A DNA stretch of 34,706 nucleotides from Cyanophora paradoxa (GCA_004431415.1 QPMI01000611.1:1-34706), one strand, 5' to 3'; positions 1-12,689 are shown, numbered from the stretch's first letter. Numbers and translations: made by a program. The notes: generated from the letters alone by a model not told the origin.

Positions 1-104
1 TCACGCTGCGCCGGTGCACGGAGGAACACGTCGACTTTCGCCTTCAGTTGATTGGCGAGCTCCGCGCCAGTTAGACCCTTGTCTAGGACATCCTGCGGCC
101 CGAA

Positions 105-1122
105 TCAGCGAGGCAAGCTGCGGGCGAAGCGCACGGCGGCGTGAAACGGCGCGCGCACACGCTGCTGAAGGTACTCGATCGCTTCAAGGAGCTTGGACGC
201 CATGCGAACCGCATCGGAAACCCGCTTGCAGCCGGTGAGCCTCCGATAGAGTGCGGCGTCCTCCTCCTCGATGCGAAAGCGGTGCCGCCCGGGCTTGTCC
301 CAGGGGGTGAATCGATCTTCCTCCTCGCCCGTCATCTCGACATCGCACTTGCGCCGCTTGCACTGCTGCTTGGTGGACGTGGCGGGCTTCTTCGGGGCTG
401 GCTTCTTCGCGGCTGAGCTGGCAGGCGACGGCGCGACAGAGGGATCGTCCATATACCGCTCCATGGCAACGAAGGGATCCTCATATTGCTCGCTCGGTGC
501 CGCCGCGGGCGAAGGCTGGGAGGTCGCCGCCGCTGCCCGCTTGCGACTCACGCGCTTAGGCATGTCCACGGGGGTCGCTGGCGAGGCCGCTGCCGCCGGC
601 GGCTGCGTGCGTGGAGGCGTGGCCGGCTGATCATGCGAAGGCTGCGATTGCGAGGGCGCAGCTACTACCCGCTTGCGACGCGGGCGATCAGGCGTGTACA
701 CGGGGGTCGCTGATGAGGCAGCTGCGACAGGCGGCGTACACGGCTGTACAGGCGTACCCCCCCCAAGGGCGTCCCTGGCGTCTCACAGCAGCCGCTGCCG
801 GGGCTCTGCTCGAGCTCTGAGCGTACTGGCGAGACTTGTGGGAGTCGCTCCCGCCCGCCGGCTCCGCCGCGGGAGGCGCCAGCGCGACCGCGGCCGTCGC
901 ATGCGCAGCTGGCGCTGCATGCGCAGGCTGAACGACTTGCTCGCTCAAAGCTGCGTCGCCAAAGTCGTCTGGATTCACGTCCTCGCCGAGGTCGTCCTGG
1001 CTGCCGCAGGTGCTGCCGCCAATCTGGCCGTGCCGCGGCCTGCCATCGCTGGCGCCGCCCAGCCACGCTCTAATGGAACCGAACGCTGAGCCGACCTTGG
1101 CAGACAGCACAGAGAGCGGCAT
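105..1122 (-). CDS. Possible low-complexity basic host protein, frame-broken
   Basis: Family not recognised. An ATG at 1120-1122 opens a frame whose first 100 or so residues are rich in Ala, Gly and Asp. A second long minus-strand frame (701 down to 105) is rich in Pro, Ala, Lys and Arg. It contains two imperfect copies of a module of the form PPxAAASxATPV followed by a basic run (RPRRKR, then RVSRKR), which suggests real coding sequence. It ends in a more ordinary alpha-helical stretch (residues about 140-198) with EEEDAALYRRLTG. The two frames do not join directly. A run of eight C at 757-764 lies between them, so either an intron or a one-base indel would be needed. Basic clusters could mean nuclear targeting or nucleic-acid binding, but that is inference. 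GC-rich DNA makes long chance ORFs common, so confidence is low. Confidence 0.35.
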
Positions 1123-1527
1123 CTCGATCGCCGAACGCTAAGCTATAAGCGCTTTTGCTTTTCCCGCGCAAGTCCGTGGCTGGCCGCAATCTAGCTGCAG
1201 CTGGCCGTGGCTTGGAAGGGGGGGGAGATGGCTTGGGGGGATATAGAATTTGGTCTAGCCAGCTCGAACTCGAACTCAGCGGCTGATAGCCGCCGTGACA
1301 CGGCCGTGTTCAAAATTCAAATTCCATCCATTGTTAAAGCTCGCGAACTAGCGGGATGTCCAAAAGGTCGCGCCGTTTTCGGCCCGTCGAGGTCGTCCGG
1401 GGCCGTCTGCGACATGCGAAACAGCTCCTTACGTTTGGCGCCGAGTTCATCCGCCAGTGCGTCGCGCGCCCTTGCGCGCTCGCACACCTCGAGCTCGCGC
1501 TGCTCACGCGTGTCCGATGCCCGACAG
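1123..1527. other. Host intergenic or 5' region with no clear gene
   Basis: This stretch lies between the divergent start of the possible minus-strand gene and the first recognisable exon of the fibronectin-repeat gene. It has a short G run near 1220 and is less GC-rich around 1300-1350. Earlier exons or the promoter of the plus-strand gene may lie here, but none can be supported. Confidence 0.4.
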
Positions 1528-4500
1528 CTACACCGTCACGGTCGCGTCGACGTCGGGCCCGTTAGTTTCGGTCCTCTCCACCGTCGACGGCAACAGCCCC
1601 GACGGCCGCTACACCTATGTCTGCGGTCTCAACCCCTACACGCTGATTTTCGCCACGGTCACGGCTGTCAACTCGGTGCGGCTCCGCGCAAGTGCAATGA
1701 GCGCGCGCTGGCAAGCTTGCGCACCGCTTACACCTGGCTTTGCTCGCGCAGGCGGGCCTCGAGGCGTCGAGCTCCTCATCCGCGGCTCGGCTCTTCGCCG
1801 TCGATCCGAGCCGGCTTCGCAGCTCGCAATCGACTTTCGACGAGGTGCAGAGTCTCTCTTGCGCTCGTTCGATTCGCTTTGAACTATCTGACGGCCTCTG
1901 TGCAGCGACGACACAAAGGCGACCCCGTCGTGGAGCGCCCCCGCCATCAACCCGCTGAACAACTACACGGACGACGGCTGCACTGGCTGCCTCATCAACT
2001 ACTACCAGGGTGCATCCTCTTGCGCGTTTGGCGCCCTTTCTTTCCTCGCGATCACGTCCTCATCTCCTTGCGCGGCTGCAGCCTGGTTCTACGAGTGCGG
2101 CGTGTACTACCAGCCCCAGAAGGCGCTCACGGCCTGCACGCTCGTCGCCTCCAGCGAGAAGAGCGAGCACTACACGCTCGGCGAGCAGACCATCAAACCC
2201 GGTGCGCATGTTGGGGACTCGAGGTTCGCCAGGCGTAGCATCTGAGAGCTTACGCGATACGGGCCGCCTCAGGCTTCCACTACTCGCTCAAGGTGCAGGT
2301 CTGGAGCAAGGCCGGTCCCGTCATCGACTCGTTCTCCTCCACGGCTCAGACGAGCAAGACCAAGGACCGTGCGCACCTCTCCTTTTCGATGCAACGCCAA
2401 AGTCCTCGAGCACGCCTCACCCGCTGTCACTCGCGTCGCAGCCGTCAGTCCGCGCGTCACTATTGACCCGAAGAAGGACGGATCCCGCGGCGGCATCATC
2501 GGCTGGAAGGACGTCTACGACGGCGGCTGCCAGTTCGTTCCAGATCTCTGATGATTTCATAATACTGCATGATGTTTCTCACTGAGCTGACACCCATCCT
2601 CAGGGGCGGCGTTCAGAGCTTCACCGTCTCCGTTGCGGGGAGCACTTACTCTGGCATCAGCGCCACCTCCACTTCCAAGACCGTCACGGGCCTCAGCCCA
2701 TGTGCGCGCTGCGGCCGCCGCCGGGGCGTAAGCCTAGGCCTGCCATCGCTGAGCGCCGCGCAGATACGACCTACTCGGCGACCGTCACCGTCCACACCGC
2801 AACTTGCGGCACGGACGACGACACGGGCACCTTTAAGACCGACCCGAGGACCCGACTGGAGCGCCCACAGCGGCGTCGCCATCACAGACATCACCAAGAA
2901 GGACGACGACACGGCGACCGTCACCTGGTGCGCCACGCGGACCTGCCCTCGCCTGCGCTCAACCCTCGCGCGAGCTCACGCCCGCGCTCTCCCTCTCCAG
3001 GCGCAAGGCCAGCTTCTACGGCGCCCCGTACTCAGCTCGTACAAGCTCCTGTACTGCGAGGTCACCGAGGCGGACGCCTGCACGGGCGACGTGAAGGACT
3101 GGGCCGCGGTTTCGGGCAGCACGAAGACCGGATTCGCCAACAGCGTCCTGAGCTTCACCAACGACGTCGACCTGCAGCCTGGCCACAACTACAAGTTCGC
3201 CATCCAGGCCACGAACGAGGCCAGCCGGAGCGGCTACTCGAACTCCTTCGACTGGCACCAGCCGGCCATCAAGCCGACCAAGTGCGGCATCAGCTGTACC
3301 GTCCCGGCCGTCGTCACGGGGCTCAAGGGCGACCCGAGCACTCCCCTCTACAAGCGCGCGACCTGCACGATCACTGCCCTTCGAGCAACGGGTGCAATGC
3401 TTCGATTTAGTTGGAATAATCCCCTTGTTCTGACACGGAATGGGCGGCGCTCAGAGGGGCCCCGCTGAAGGAGTACACTGCAAAGGTGACCAAGGGGACC
3501 ACAGTCGTCACCAAGACCGTGCCGGAAACGCGGCCTCGCTGTCGTTCTCCTTCAGCGAGACGTCGCCGGATCCCGCGCTGCCCTCGCGGCCGTGCTGTGG
3601 ACGCCCAGCTGCACGGTCACCAACAAGGACACGGTGTCCGGCGTCGAGCTCACCTCCGACTCCGACGACGGGCAGACGTTCAAGAACCGCGCCACGAATC
3701 CGCCGTGCCACCACCTTCGACGCCGACACCTCCGCGAGTGCGTTGGAAGGACATGCGCCGGCACGGGCTTACGACCTCGTGCGGGGGCGGCACCGCAAGC
3801 GCAACCGTGGGCTGGGGCGAAGATGCTTCGGTCGCTGGGACCGCTCTGTCCAAGAGCCTCACCGGCCTCATCGCTGGCGCCGACATGGAGGCACAGGTCT
3901 GCATTGAACGACCAGTAATCATGCACGCCAGCTCAGTCTCACGCGCTTGCGCGGCAGATTCGGGCCGTCAACGAGGAGGACTACGCGAGCGCTGTCGTGA
4001 CGAAGACGTGGACGCAGCCCATCGTCGCGCCCTCCGCGCCCAAGAAGCCGACCATGGACCTCACCGCCTCGGGCTACGGCTTCTCCGGCTACGACGGGAA
4101 CCGCAAGTACAAGGGCAAGCTCGAGTGGACGTGGCGGACCCGGCCCGCGCGACGCCGACGAGCAGCGTCGATTGCACGAAGCTGGGCCAGGACCAGCGCG
4201 AGTCCGACTCGACTATTGATTACGAGTGCGTTGGTTTCTCATGATCAATATTTACCTTGAGCGGTTGCAGTTGAAGAGTTCTAGCTGACGCACGAGCAGC
4301 GGAGGCGCCGCGGAGACCGTCTTCCGCGTGCACTGCGAGGGTCTGGCCGACACACTCTCGGCCGGCTTCACCTTCGACTCGGACGTGACTGGCATGTCCC
4401 AGCGCGCGATCGACGTTGGCCTGATGAAGCCTGGTGCGTCGATCTCGTGTTGAGCTCGCACACCGCACTCAACTCGATGCGTGTGCGTGCTCGTGGTCAG

Positions 4501-7500
4501 GTGGCTCGTACAAGTGCAAGGTCACCGTCTGCAACGTGTCCCCCGTCGACGGCGCGTACGCTCCGGAGCGCTGCACTGTGGGGGCAGAGGAGACGTTTGA
4601 GATGGACCGTGCGCTCGAGCTCCTCGCTGTTTTGCCGCCGTTTTTGACACCATTGCAAACTGCCCGCGATCGTGCAGCTGTCGAGCCGTACGACCTCGAC
4701 GAGCGCACGAGCGGCGAGGACAAGACCTGGATCGAGGTCGACATCAAGAAGCCGGCGTTCGACGGCGGCGCCACTCTCCGCAACTGCGTGCGCATGCGCC
4801 CCGCGCGCAGCGGCTGCGGCCGTACTTGGTCCTGATGACATGCCGACGTGGCGCTTGCGCTCACAGACGGTTGAGATCCGCCGCCAGACAGCCGTGCCCG
4901 GCGCGTCCGCCGACGATCTGGTCGCCAAGTACCAGATCCAGAGCAAGGACTACTTCATCCCGGCGGACTTCTCGGGCGACTGGAAGAACGACATCCGCTT
5001 CACCGGTCTCGACCCCGGCTACTTCTACGACGTGCGCGGTCGTTTGATTTTAATCAATATCTATTACGCTCTTATCTGGCTTTGCTCTTATCTGGCTTTC
5101 GCTGACCGTGCGTGCATAATTTTGAATCAGGTCACGTACAACTGCTTCAACGACGTTGGCGATTCGCCGCAGCCCCTGACACCGGTGGCGCCCGCGGTGT
5201 CGCCGACCCGCAAGCTTTCCGTTGAGACCGACCGTGCGCTTAAGATGGATTTATGATCATGACATGGCGGCCATTTGACGGCACCGGTCCTGCAGCGACC
5301 GACCGGGAGCGCCCGCGCCCGTCGCTGAAAACGTGTGCGGGAACTCCGAGACGCCCTGCACGGCCCCGACCGTGCAAGTGTGCTGGAACGACCCCACTTA
5401 CGCCGTGCGTCCTGGGCCGCCGCGCTGCTTGCGCACGGTCGCCGGGCCTGCAGCTGACTTCGATGCTCAGGGCGGCGATCCCGCGAACTACAAGGTTCTT
5501 GCGTTATTGAAGTGCTCTTTTCTCACTTTCATTGGCTCAATGCGCGCGCCAGATCTGCAAGTATCAGATTCAGCGCGATCCCGATTCCGATGGGTCACCT
5601 CGTCGAAGATCTCCGTGTCGGACACAGCCCTGACCGGCAAGACCGGATACAGCTACTGCTGGACGGACAGCGGGCTGGAGCCTGGTACGGCCGCGCGCTC
5701 AGCCTCGCACTCGCATTCTCGAATTCTCTGCTTACTTGAGTTTGCAAATTTTAGGGAGCGAGCACGACTACAAGGTGACGGCCATCGCCGGCCCGACCGA
5801 CTGCGGCTCCGAGACGGGCTCCAACAATGGCGAGACCTCCGAGATCCGCGTCGACAGTGCGTGCTGCTGGAAAATTAAACAAGAAGAGATCTAAATGCAC
5901 AAGCGCCCGGCGCGCGCGTCTCACACTCGCGCAGACGTCCGCCCGACGGCGTGACCGTCGGCGTGACCTACACCAACGACCCACCGACGACGGCCAGCCG
6001 GGCGTGGAGACCACCTCGCGCAAGTGGACCGCCACCGTCTCGTGGCTCCCCCTCTCCGACAGCACGACGGACACCCCGCGCCGCTGGAACGGCGGCTGCT
6101 CTTCCATCACGTACACCATGACCATGTCCCCGTGCCCGGATGGCAATGACGATTGCGAGTGGGGCGGCCTCGAGCCGACCACTGTGGACGGCGAGAGCAA
6201 GGTCCGGGTCGACGTTGTCGGCCTGAGCCCCAAGACGGAATACACCTACTCGGTGGTCGCCAACCAGGGCACCCAATGCGCTCCGGCCCTCGACTCGAGC
6301 CCCGCGAGCACCAAGAAGTCCACCCCCGATGGTGCGTTTCGCCACCCCCTCACCATGCCTTGCAGCGATCCCGTTTTCGCTCACATGTATGTGCCTGCTC
6401 AGCGATTCGTCCGCTCCCGGTCACGCCAAAGGATATCGCTGTCACCAACGCGTGCGTGTTCACAATATCTTTGCAGCGCATGTGCACGCGCAATGGTCTA
6501 CATGCATTGATCGGGTGCATAAAACTCTCTTGCGCATGCGCAGCGATTACAACACCTGCTTCGACTTCACCTGGCTGGCGACTACTGACAATGGCGGCTC
6601 CGCTGTCGCATCCTACAAGGTGCTGCGTCTCCACTTTCTAGCTCATGTAGCCTAGTCTTTCGTTCTTGTGATCCAGATCCGTTCCACGGCTCCTGCGCAT
6701 CGCCTCACACAGCTCGCAGTACACCATCAAGGGACAGACGAACGGCGAGACATATGCGGATGCGGTCTGCGACCCCGCTGCAAGCGATTGCTCGGTCCCT
6801 AGCACGCCGCTGGTCTGCCAGATGGTCCCCGGCACGGACATCACCATCTCCGTCGTTGTGACGAACGCTGCCGGGCTCTCGTCGACGCCGCTCCCCGTGA
6901 ACTGGACCGTCCCTGTCGTCAACCCGCAGCCCGTGGACGATGCGTCGATCACCGAGGCGAAGGACGATGAGAACCCCGGCAAGGTCGACCTCGCCTGGTT
7001 CGCCAGCTCCGGTCCAGCGTCGATCTCGCACTCTGGGCTTCCGCTTGACACCCCGTGTGCGGCAGGGCCCCGGTGCCTGACGGCTACGGCTCGCACGAGA
7101 GCCCAAAGGCCGGCGGCGTGGACCAGGTCATCTGCACGTACTACCTCCAGGCCACCAAGACCGAGACCGACCCCGACGTGGTCGACATGACGGCGGCGGT
7201 CAACCACCCGAACTGCGAGAACGGCGGCCCGTGCTTCAGGGACGAGGATGGCTGGATCGCCATCCCGTGCCGACCCCTGGCCAGACCTCCACGATCCAGG
7301 CCAACATCACCGCTCTCGACCCCGGCGTCAGGTGCGATCTCGCGCGAGTGGATTCGCTTTGCTGTTCGCTCACGGCAGCGTGTCTCGCAGCTACCTGTTC
7401 AAGATCAAGGTCGGCGCGTGCGACAGCGGCAAAAACTCGTCCGAGGCGAGCAAGCGAGGGCCAACGTCGGCCGAGAAGCCGTCGGGCCTGAAGGCTCCCA

Positions 7501-8448
7501 ACGGCGCTGCCAAGGACAACACCTGCGATACCGCCATCTTCAGCCTGCCCGACGGCGCCGTCGGCGACGATGGCGACGCCAGCGATGGCAGCCAGATCGT
7601 CAGCATCACTTGTGCGTCGCGCATCTTGAGACTTTCCAGCCTCTGAAAATTTGCTCTTGCGCTTTTATTTAACTTGGCTGCGCCGCAGTCGAGTGGCGCC
7701 ACATCCCTGCCAACACGAGCATTGAGCCGTCCGAGACCTGGTCGTCCACCGGCGCCCTCGACCCCACACTGACGGGGGCGGCGGCGGTGATCCCGCACAC
7801 GCAGTCGGGTCTGACGAAGAACGCAAAGTACGAGCTCCGCTTCATCGCCTGCAACGCGGAGAAGTGCAGCGCCGCGAGCCCGACCTCCTTTTTCACCACC
7901 AACCCCTGCGACCCGTACAAGCCCGTCGTCTCTCTCGACGACATCGACGCCGACAGCGGCGTGTTCACCTGGACTGGCCCTGGCGACCTCGGGTGCGTGC
8001 TCTAGATATCAATGCGCTCGTTTCATCTTCTATGTCTCTGTCTGATCGCTTCATTTTTCGTGCGTGATCTAGTGGCGAGATCCAGGACAATGACGGCACC
8101 GCTCTCTTCAAGGGTGCGCTCCGGGTCCTGTCTGACGATCAGAACTCAAACCATCAATCTAGATATCGATGCCTGACCACGTGATCGTGCCGCAGTTTAC
8201 CTGCAGTCTGTCCAGTCGACCTCCGACTCGCACGCGTACTCGAAGAGCGACGCCAGCGCCGAGTCGCTGTACCAGATCGCCGCGGCCGACCGCCCCGCGG
8301 CCGGCACCCTCGACAAGGACAACGCGCGCACCCAGGGCTGGGCGGCCTTCGACGCCGCGACACATAGGGATACCCCTGATCCAAGCCCTCCGGCCTTCGG
8401 CCTACAGGCTTGGATCAGGGGTATCCCTATGTGTGCGCGTTTCAGGTA
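1528..8448 (+). CDS. Multi-exon fibronectin type III-repeat protein, cut by the element
   Basis: A chain of short exons encodes beta-sandwich repeats of fibronectin III character. Examples are LQPGHNYKFAIQATNEA near 3180, LSPKTEYTYSVVANQGTQC near 6230 and LTKNAKYELRFIACN near 7810. Approximate early exons are 1528-1675, 1906-2010, 2082-2201, 2273-2368, 2442-2532, 2604-2701 and 2764-2835, followed by others up to an exon ending near 8112. Introns of 60-230 bases mostly begin GTGCG or GTGCA and end CAG. Not every junction keeps phase, so coordinates are approximate and small indels are possible. Many cysteines and FN3 folds suggest a secreted or cell-surface adhesion protein. No signal peptide or membrane segment was found, so both ends of the gene are missing. 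The last exon (from about 8202) stays open through the hairpin at 8360-8434 and stops at TAG 8447-8449. It therefore encodes a foreign tail of roughly 30 residues. Confidence 0.72.
8360..8434. repeat. 75-nt hairpin at the host/element junction
   Basis: Two perfectly complementary 28-base arms, 8360-8387 and 8407-8434, flank a 19-base centre. The centre itself has a small GGCC...GGCC stem. The left side is host exon; within about 10 bases of the right arm the sequence becomes AT-rich element DNA. It could be the terminal structure of the integrated element, two short terminal inverted repeats joined head to head, an independent miniature element, or an assembly or chimera artefact. The opposite end of the element is not visible, so it cannot be called a terminal inverted repeat with certainty. 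Confidence 0.75.
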
Positions 8449-8495
8449 CTAGGGTAGTAAGCATTTATTTCAGGTCTTAGGGTATTAATCATGTC
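8440..8495. repeat. Imperfect 28-bp direct repeat at element left edge
   Basis: Two adjacent 28-base units (8440-8467 and 8468-8495) both begin TTTCAGG and contain TAGGGTA. They sit immediately inside the hairpin and before the first gene. They may be part of the element terminus. Confidence 0.5.
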
Positions 8496-8544
8496 TTTTT
8501 GGCACCAGTAGGGGTTTAGAAAGAATTTCCAACGCCCTCAACAT

Positions 8545-9388
8545 TTATGGCAAAGGGTCACTTCCTCCAATGGGATTGTATAAATTTGTGGTTAGATATT
8601 GACCATATCTATTTCCTCTGGCTATTTCATCATTTCTTTCAGCATACATTATCACTGTGTAAGTCCCTTGCTGGGTAGCTCTTATAATATATTGGTCATC
8701 TTGTGTGTCAAGAAGTGGCAGTGAATGGAAAGCAAGTCCGAAATTATCTACTGGGACTACTTGGACAGTAATACGGGGTCTTGCTCCATCTGTTCTTCTA
8801 CATAATGCGTAAATATCAGCAGGCAACGTCTCAGTATATCTATAATGATTTCCCAAAGGCTCTAAAACATCAAGAACAGCAGTCTGAAGGTTGATAATGA
8901 TTGTGTTGATTTTGATAATGTAAGGCTCATTCATTCCCGGGACATATGTCCTGATTCTTGTATTCAGATCATCTGGATTGGGTTGATCATTTATTAATAA
9001 AGGCGCTCCAATAATTCCACCAACCCTTAAACCATCTCCAATATAGGCACCTCCTGACCTACATTTAATTGCTCCCCTTCTTGCTTCGTAGGCAAAATTG
9101 GTTACCTTGTTATCATCATTGTAACTATCAGGATCCCATGAAATGCGTTGAAATTCGCATTTGTTACAAGAAGTTTAGTAGTTTTAACGACCCCATTATT
9201 TTTGTCACATCTTAACTCTTTTAGTCTTAGCATGTGAGTGTCCCAAAAGTATTTAGGGTTGGGGCTATCTCTGTGGATTCGAGACCATCAATATTATCAA
9301 TAATAGCATGCTGTAAGACGTGGTTAGCTGGAGCAGCTAATGATAGTTGCGCTGTTAAAATGCGCTCTGGTGGTGCTGGTGCTGCCAT
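8545..9388 (-). pseudogene. Virion-associated paralogue A (unknown function), frame-broken
   Basis: An ATG at 9386-9388 starts a roughly 280-codon reading region whose C-terminal 129 residues are an open frame (8934-8545). It aligns throughout with the next gene upstream (9408-10250). Shared features are the N-terminal GLESTE, the core KELRxDKNxGVVKTT followed by LLVTNANF, RSGGAxIGxGxRVxG, and the C-terminal xERNDE/YRNDE and DPLP/DPIP ends. Two frame changes are needed, near 9235 and 9150, so this copy looks inactivated. The family is not recognised. The position beside the fibre gene, in the same direction, suggests a fibre- or capsid-associated protein (inference). The two copies have almost the same length (844 and 843 bases) and lie 19 bases apart, which points to tandem duplication. 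Confidence 0.7.
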
Positions 9389-9407
9389 TTAATATACTGA
9401 AACATAA

Positions 9408-10250
9408 TTACGGAATGGGATCATTCGGGAATGGTTCATTATAGAAATTCGATACTTGCGAATCAGGATTTATACAGTTGGCAACAGCCCATGCTGCTTC
9501 ATCATTACGATATCCAAAAATTAAAATATCATAACCCCCTACCTCTGATGCCCAAAAATCGAAACTGTTTGGTTGTGTAGCAGGATTTCTTGTGATCCAT
9601 CCACGCCCACCATGGCCTACTGCTTGAACAAAGAAAGTATAACCTTCTAATCCTCCATTCTGAGAGCGACACATAGAATACATTGCCTTTGGTAGAAGCT
9701 GATTAGCCAATTTCCATGGTCCGGCAATACCTTGGGTTGAGTGGCATTTTGCGTATTTACATTAGCTCTAATGATACCAAAAGCATACGGGAATCCCCGC
9801 ATGGAAGAAACATGCGAATTCTTTGGGATTATCAGCATGTTCAGGTAAAGTGTCCGGAAAATCATTAAAGGCAGCAGAAGAGCCAAGCATTCCCGATACT
9901 CTACAGCCACCACCAATTATTGCTCCTCCTGATCTTATAACAGCAGCAGCCCTTGTATTGTCAAATTCAAATGCTTTGATATCTACACCATACGCATCAG
10001 GTTGTCCATTTGCTGATTGAAAATTCGCATTTGTTACAAGTAGTTGAGTTGTTTTCACCACTCCCGAATTTTTATCAGCTCTCAGTTCTTTTACACGAAT
10101 CATACTATTCTTGTCAAAAGCATTACCTGAATTTGCCCGTTCTGTTGATTCCATTCCACGAACTTCATCAGACACTTCATGTTGTCTAAAATGAATTGCT
10201 GGACTCCCCAATGCGTAAACTGGTAATTGGACTCGATTATATTCGCCCAT
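9408..10250 (-). pseudogene. Virion-associated paralogue B (unknown function), frame-broken
   Basis: It starts at the ATG at 10248-10250, 39 bases downstream of the fibre stop, and ends at 9408. The first 150 residues are one open frame, with KELRADKNSGVVKTT followed by LLVTNANF near residue 55, then RSGGAIIGGGCRVSG. Frame changes near 9785 and 9715 are needed to reach the C-terminal open frame (9710-9408), which contains GYRNDEAAWAVAN and ends NDPIP. The homologous C-terminus of paralogue A supports this joined reading. No transmembrane segment, signal peptide or enzyme motif is visible. It follows the fibre gene on the same strand, so co-expression with fibre is plausible. The function is unknown. 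Confidence 0.7.
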
Positions 10251-12689
10251 TACTTCTTTTATTAAGAAGGATAGAAAAATAAAGCTTCATCACGGAATTC
10301 CATATGCTGTCCAGTGAATTGTGAAGGTATATGTCGTATTTGCTGTAGCAGTCGCATCAGTTAGCAAGGTAACATGAACTGTGGACGAGGTAGAACTTGA
10401 ATTCGATAATCCAAATTTATAGCCAAGCGCTTGGGTTGTCACAGGGTTCCTTCCATTACCAAACTAATGACAGGTGGTTTCGTGTTGAATGCTGGGTTCC
10501 AATTTAAAATATAAGTGGCTTCTCCACGGCTATTGGCGTTGAGGGTCCTATACTCATCTGGAAAGTCCCAGATAGAAATCTTTGCCTGATTTCATTCCAT
10601 GTCAGGATTTTACTTAGACTATTTGTAGTTCCAGTGGCCACCTCATAGAAAGACCTTGCGTAAACATTGGTGTTCACACTGAGCTTGTCTACCAAAAGAT
10701 TTGCTGAGAGCTGAGTGTATGTTTCGGGATAAGTGTATGGAAAGTCAAGCCCAAATTTGAGCTTAAAGTAATATCTCATGAAACTCTTTTCAGTTGGAGA
10801 TAAAGCCCGATTAAAAATTACAACTTCGGCTATCTCTCCTACATAGGAAGTGAATGAGAGTTCCTTTATTTTTATGGTTGGCGTGTTTGACCACAGGAAG
10901 CTTCCAGTAATTGAGGGAGATACATCTGCGCCATTCAACCCCATAGTTAGTGTTGTAGGGTTAATTGAAAGTCGAACAACCCCAAGAATTCAAGAAGCTT
11001 GTTGTTGAGACTTGTGTTAATGTGGAAGTGATAATACCAAGGGAATTTCCATTAACTGCTCCCAGTGTGATATATCTCCCGTATGTAGGGTCACTTGTGT
11101 CATCATTGGTAACTACAAAATGTGATTGGTTACCTGTGGCAGTGTGCTTTCTCACTGAAAATACAGTCATGCCACTGGCAAAAATGTTTGATAATGCTGT
11201 GGTGTACTGATGCCGATATCCAGAAGAACTACTTGTGCTGACCATGTATTTATTTCCATTCAATGCTGTCCCACTGCTTATTGAGTTCTTGGATAAAGTG
11301 AACCCAGGGCTCATGTTTGGTAAGGCAAGTGGGAGCCCTTCTGCTCTGTTGACCATTGTTTCTAACAACGAGCCATTGACATCAGTTGAATTTGGGTACC
11401 AGTGGAACACACAATTGGATGTGAAAAGTGGATTAGTATATGAAAGGAGCTGGTCAATTGGTGGCGATGTAGAAATTGGATAGAACTTGATGGACTGCTC
11501 ACCATTTATGATTGAAGGAGTGTAAAGGTTGCTTGAAACTACAAGGTTTGATGTTATTGTACCTCCCGTTCGGGGCAGATAGCTGCTGAGCCAGTCCCTT
11601 GTAACATTTGAAGTAACAAGTTGTGGATTAATTTTTTCAGCTATCAATGCTTGAACGACATTTGAAGTGGTGTAAGGTTGAAGCCAGTTTTGAACAATGT
11701 TTGATGTGGGGATATTTGGCAAGGCTACATTGCTATTCACAGTCAGCTTATTAAGTATAAGATTGGGGTGGACACCTGTAGGAACTCATTTGAGGAGTAG
11801 GCTGGGCTGATTTGGGGAATTGGGTTGCTCAGACCATACTTTTGTGATAGATAGTAGCGGATAAAGCCCTTCTCATCAGCTGATAGAGCCCGATTGTAAA
11901 TGATTATTTCTGCCATTTGTCCTTGGAAGCTTTCTATCCCAATCTTTTGGATTGTGAGATTTGCCACTTCACTTAAATTGTAGTTGCCAGATAATGTGGG
12001 GATAAATCAACACTATTGATGCCTACTGTGGTTACGGTTGAAGTGACATGATAGTCAAACAAAGTCCAATTGTTGTAAAAGCTCGTGGCTGTGGATGCTG
12101 TGGAAGTTGCTTGATACACTCCATTTGTTTGATAACTCGTTATTCCAATAGATGTTTCTCCTGTGGTTCCGAATCTTATATTTCTACTTGATGTAGGGTC
12201 ACTGTAAATGGTTAGATGAGCTGAAGGACTGGCAGAGGTTGAATAGTTCCTTCTCACAGAGAACATTGTCATCCCATTGCTGAATGGGTTTGCTATGTAG
12301 GGACTTGGTTGCGCCAAATAGGTTGTTACCCCTGTAACCCCAAATAGTTTATTCCCATTGATTAAAGAGGCACTCAGCACGAAGGCCCCAGTTGACACTT
12401 TAAGCCAAGAAGGCAAAGCATTGGGTTGCCCAGATGCCCTATTGGTAAGTTCTGGTATTGCTGTGCCTGATGGCTCATTTAAAGGATACCAGTGGAATAC
12501 ACAGTTTGGTGTAGACAGTGGATTTGTGTATGCTGAAAGGCGTTCCAGGGGAGGTATCAAGTTTTGGATTAGAACCAAGTCTATGGATTGGCTACCACTT
12601 CTTATGTTATTTGTGTAAAGGCTGCCCGAAACAGAAAGATTGGATGTGATAGTCCCTCCTGATTTGGGCAAATAGTCACTCAACCAGCT

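Noticed and set aside
1207-2238. Single 343-codon plus-strand ORF as an intact host gene
   Set aside because: It reads through exons and introns of the fibronectin-repeat gene in the wrong frame, with Arg-rich, low-information sequence.
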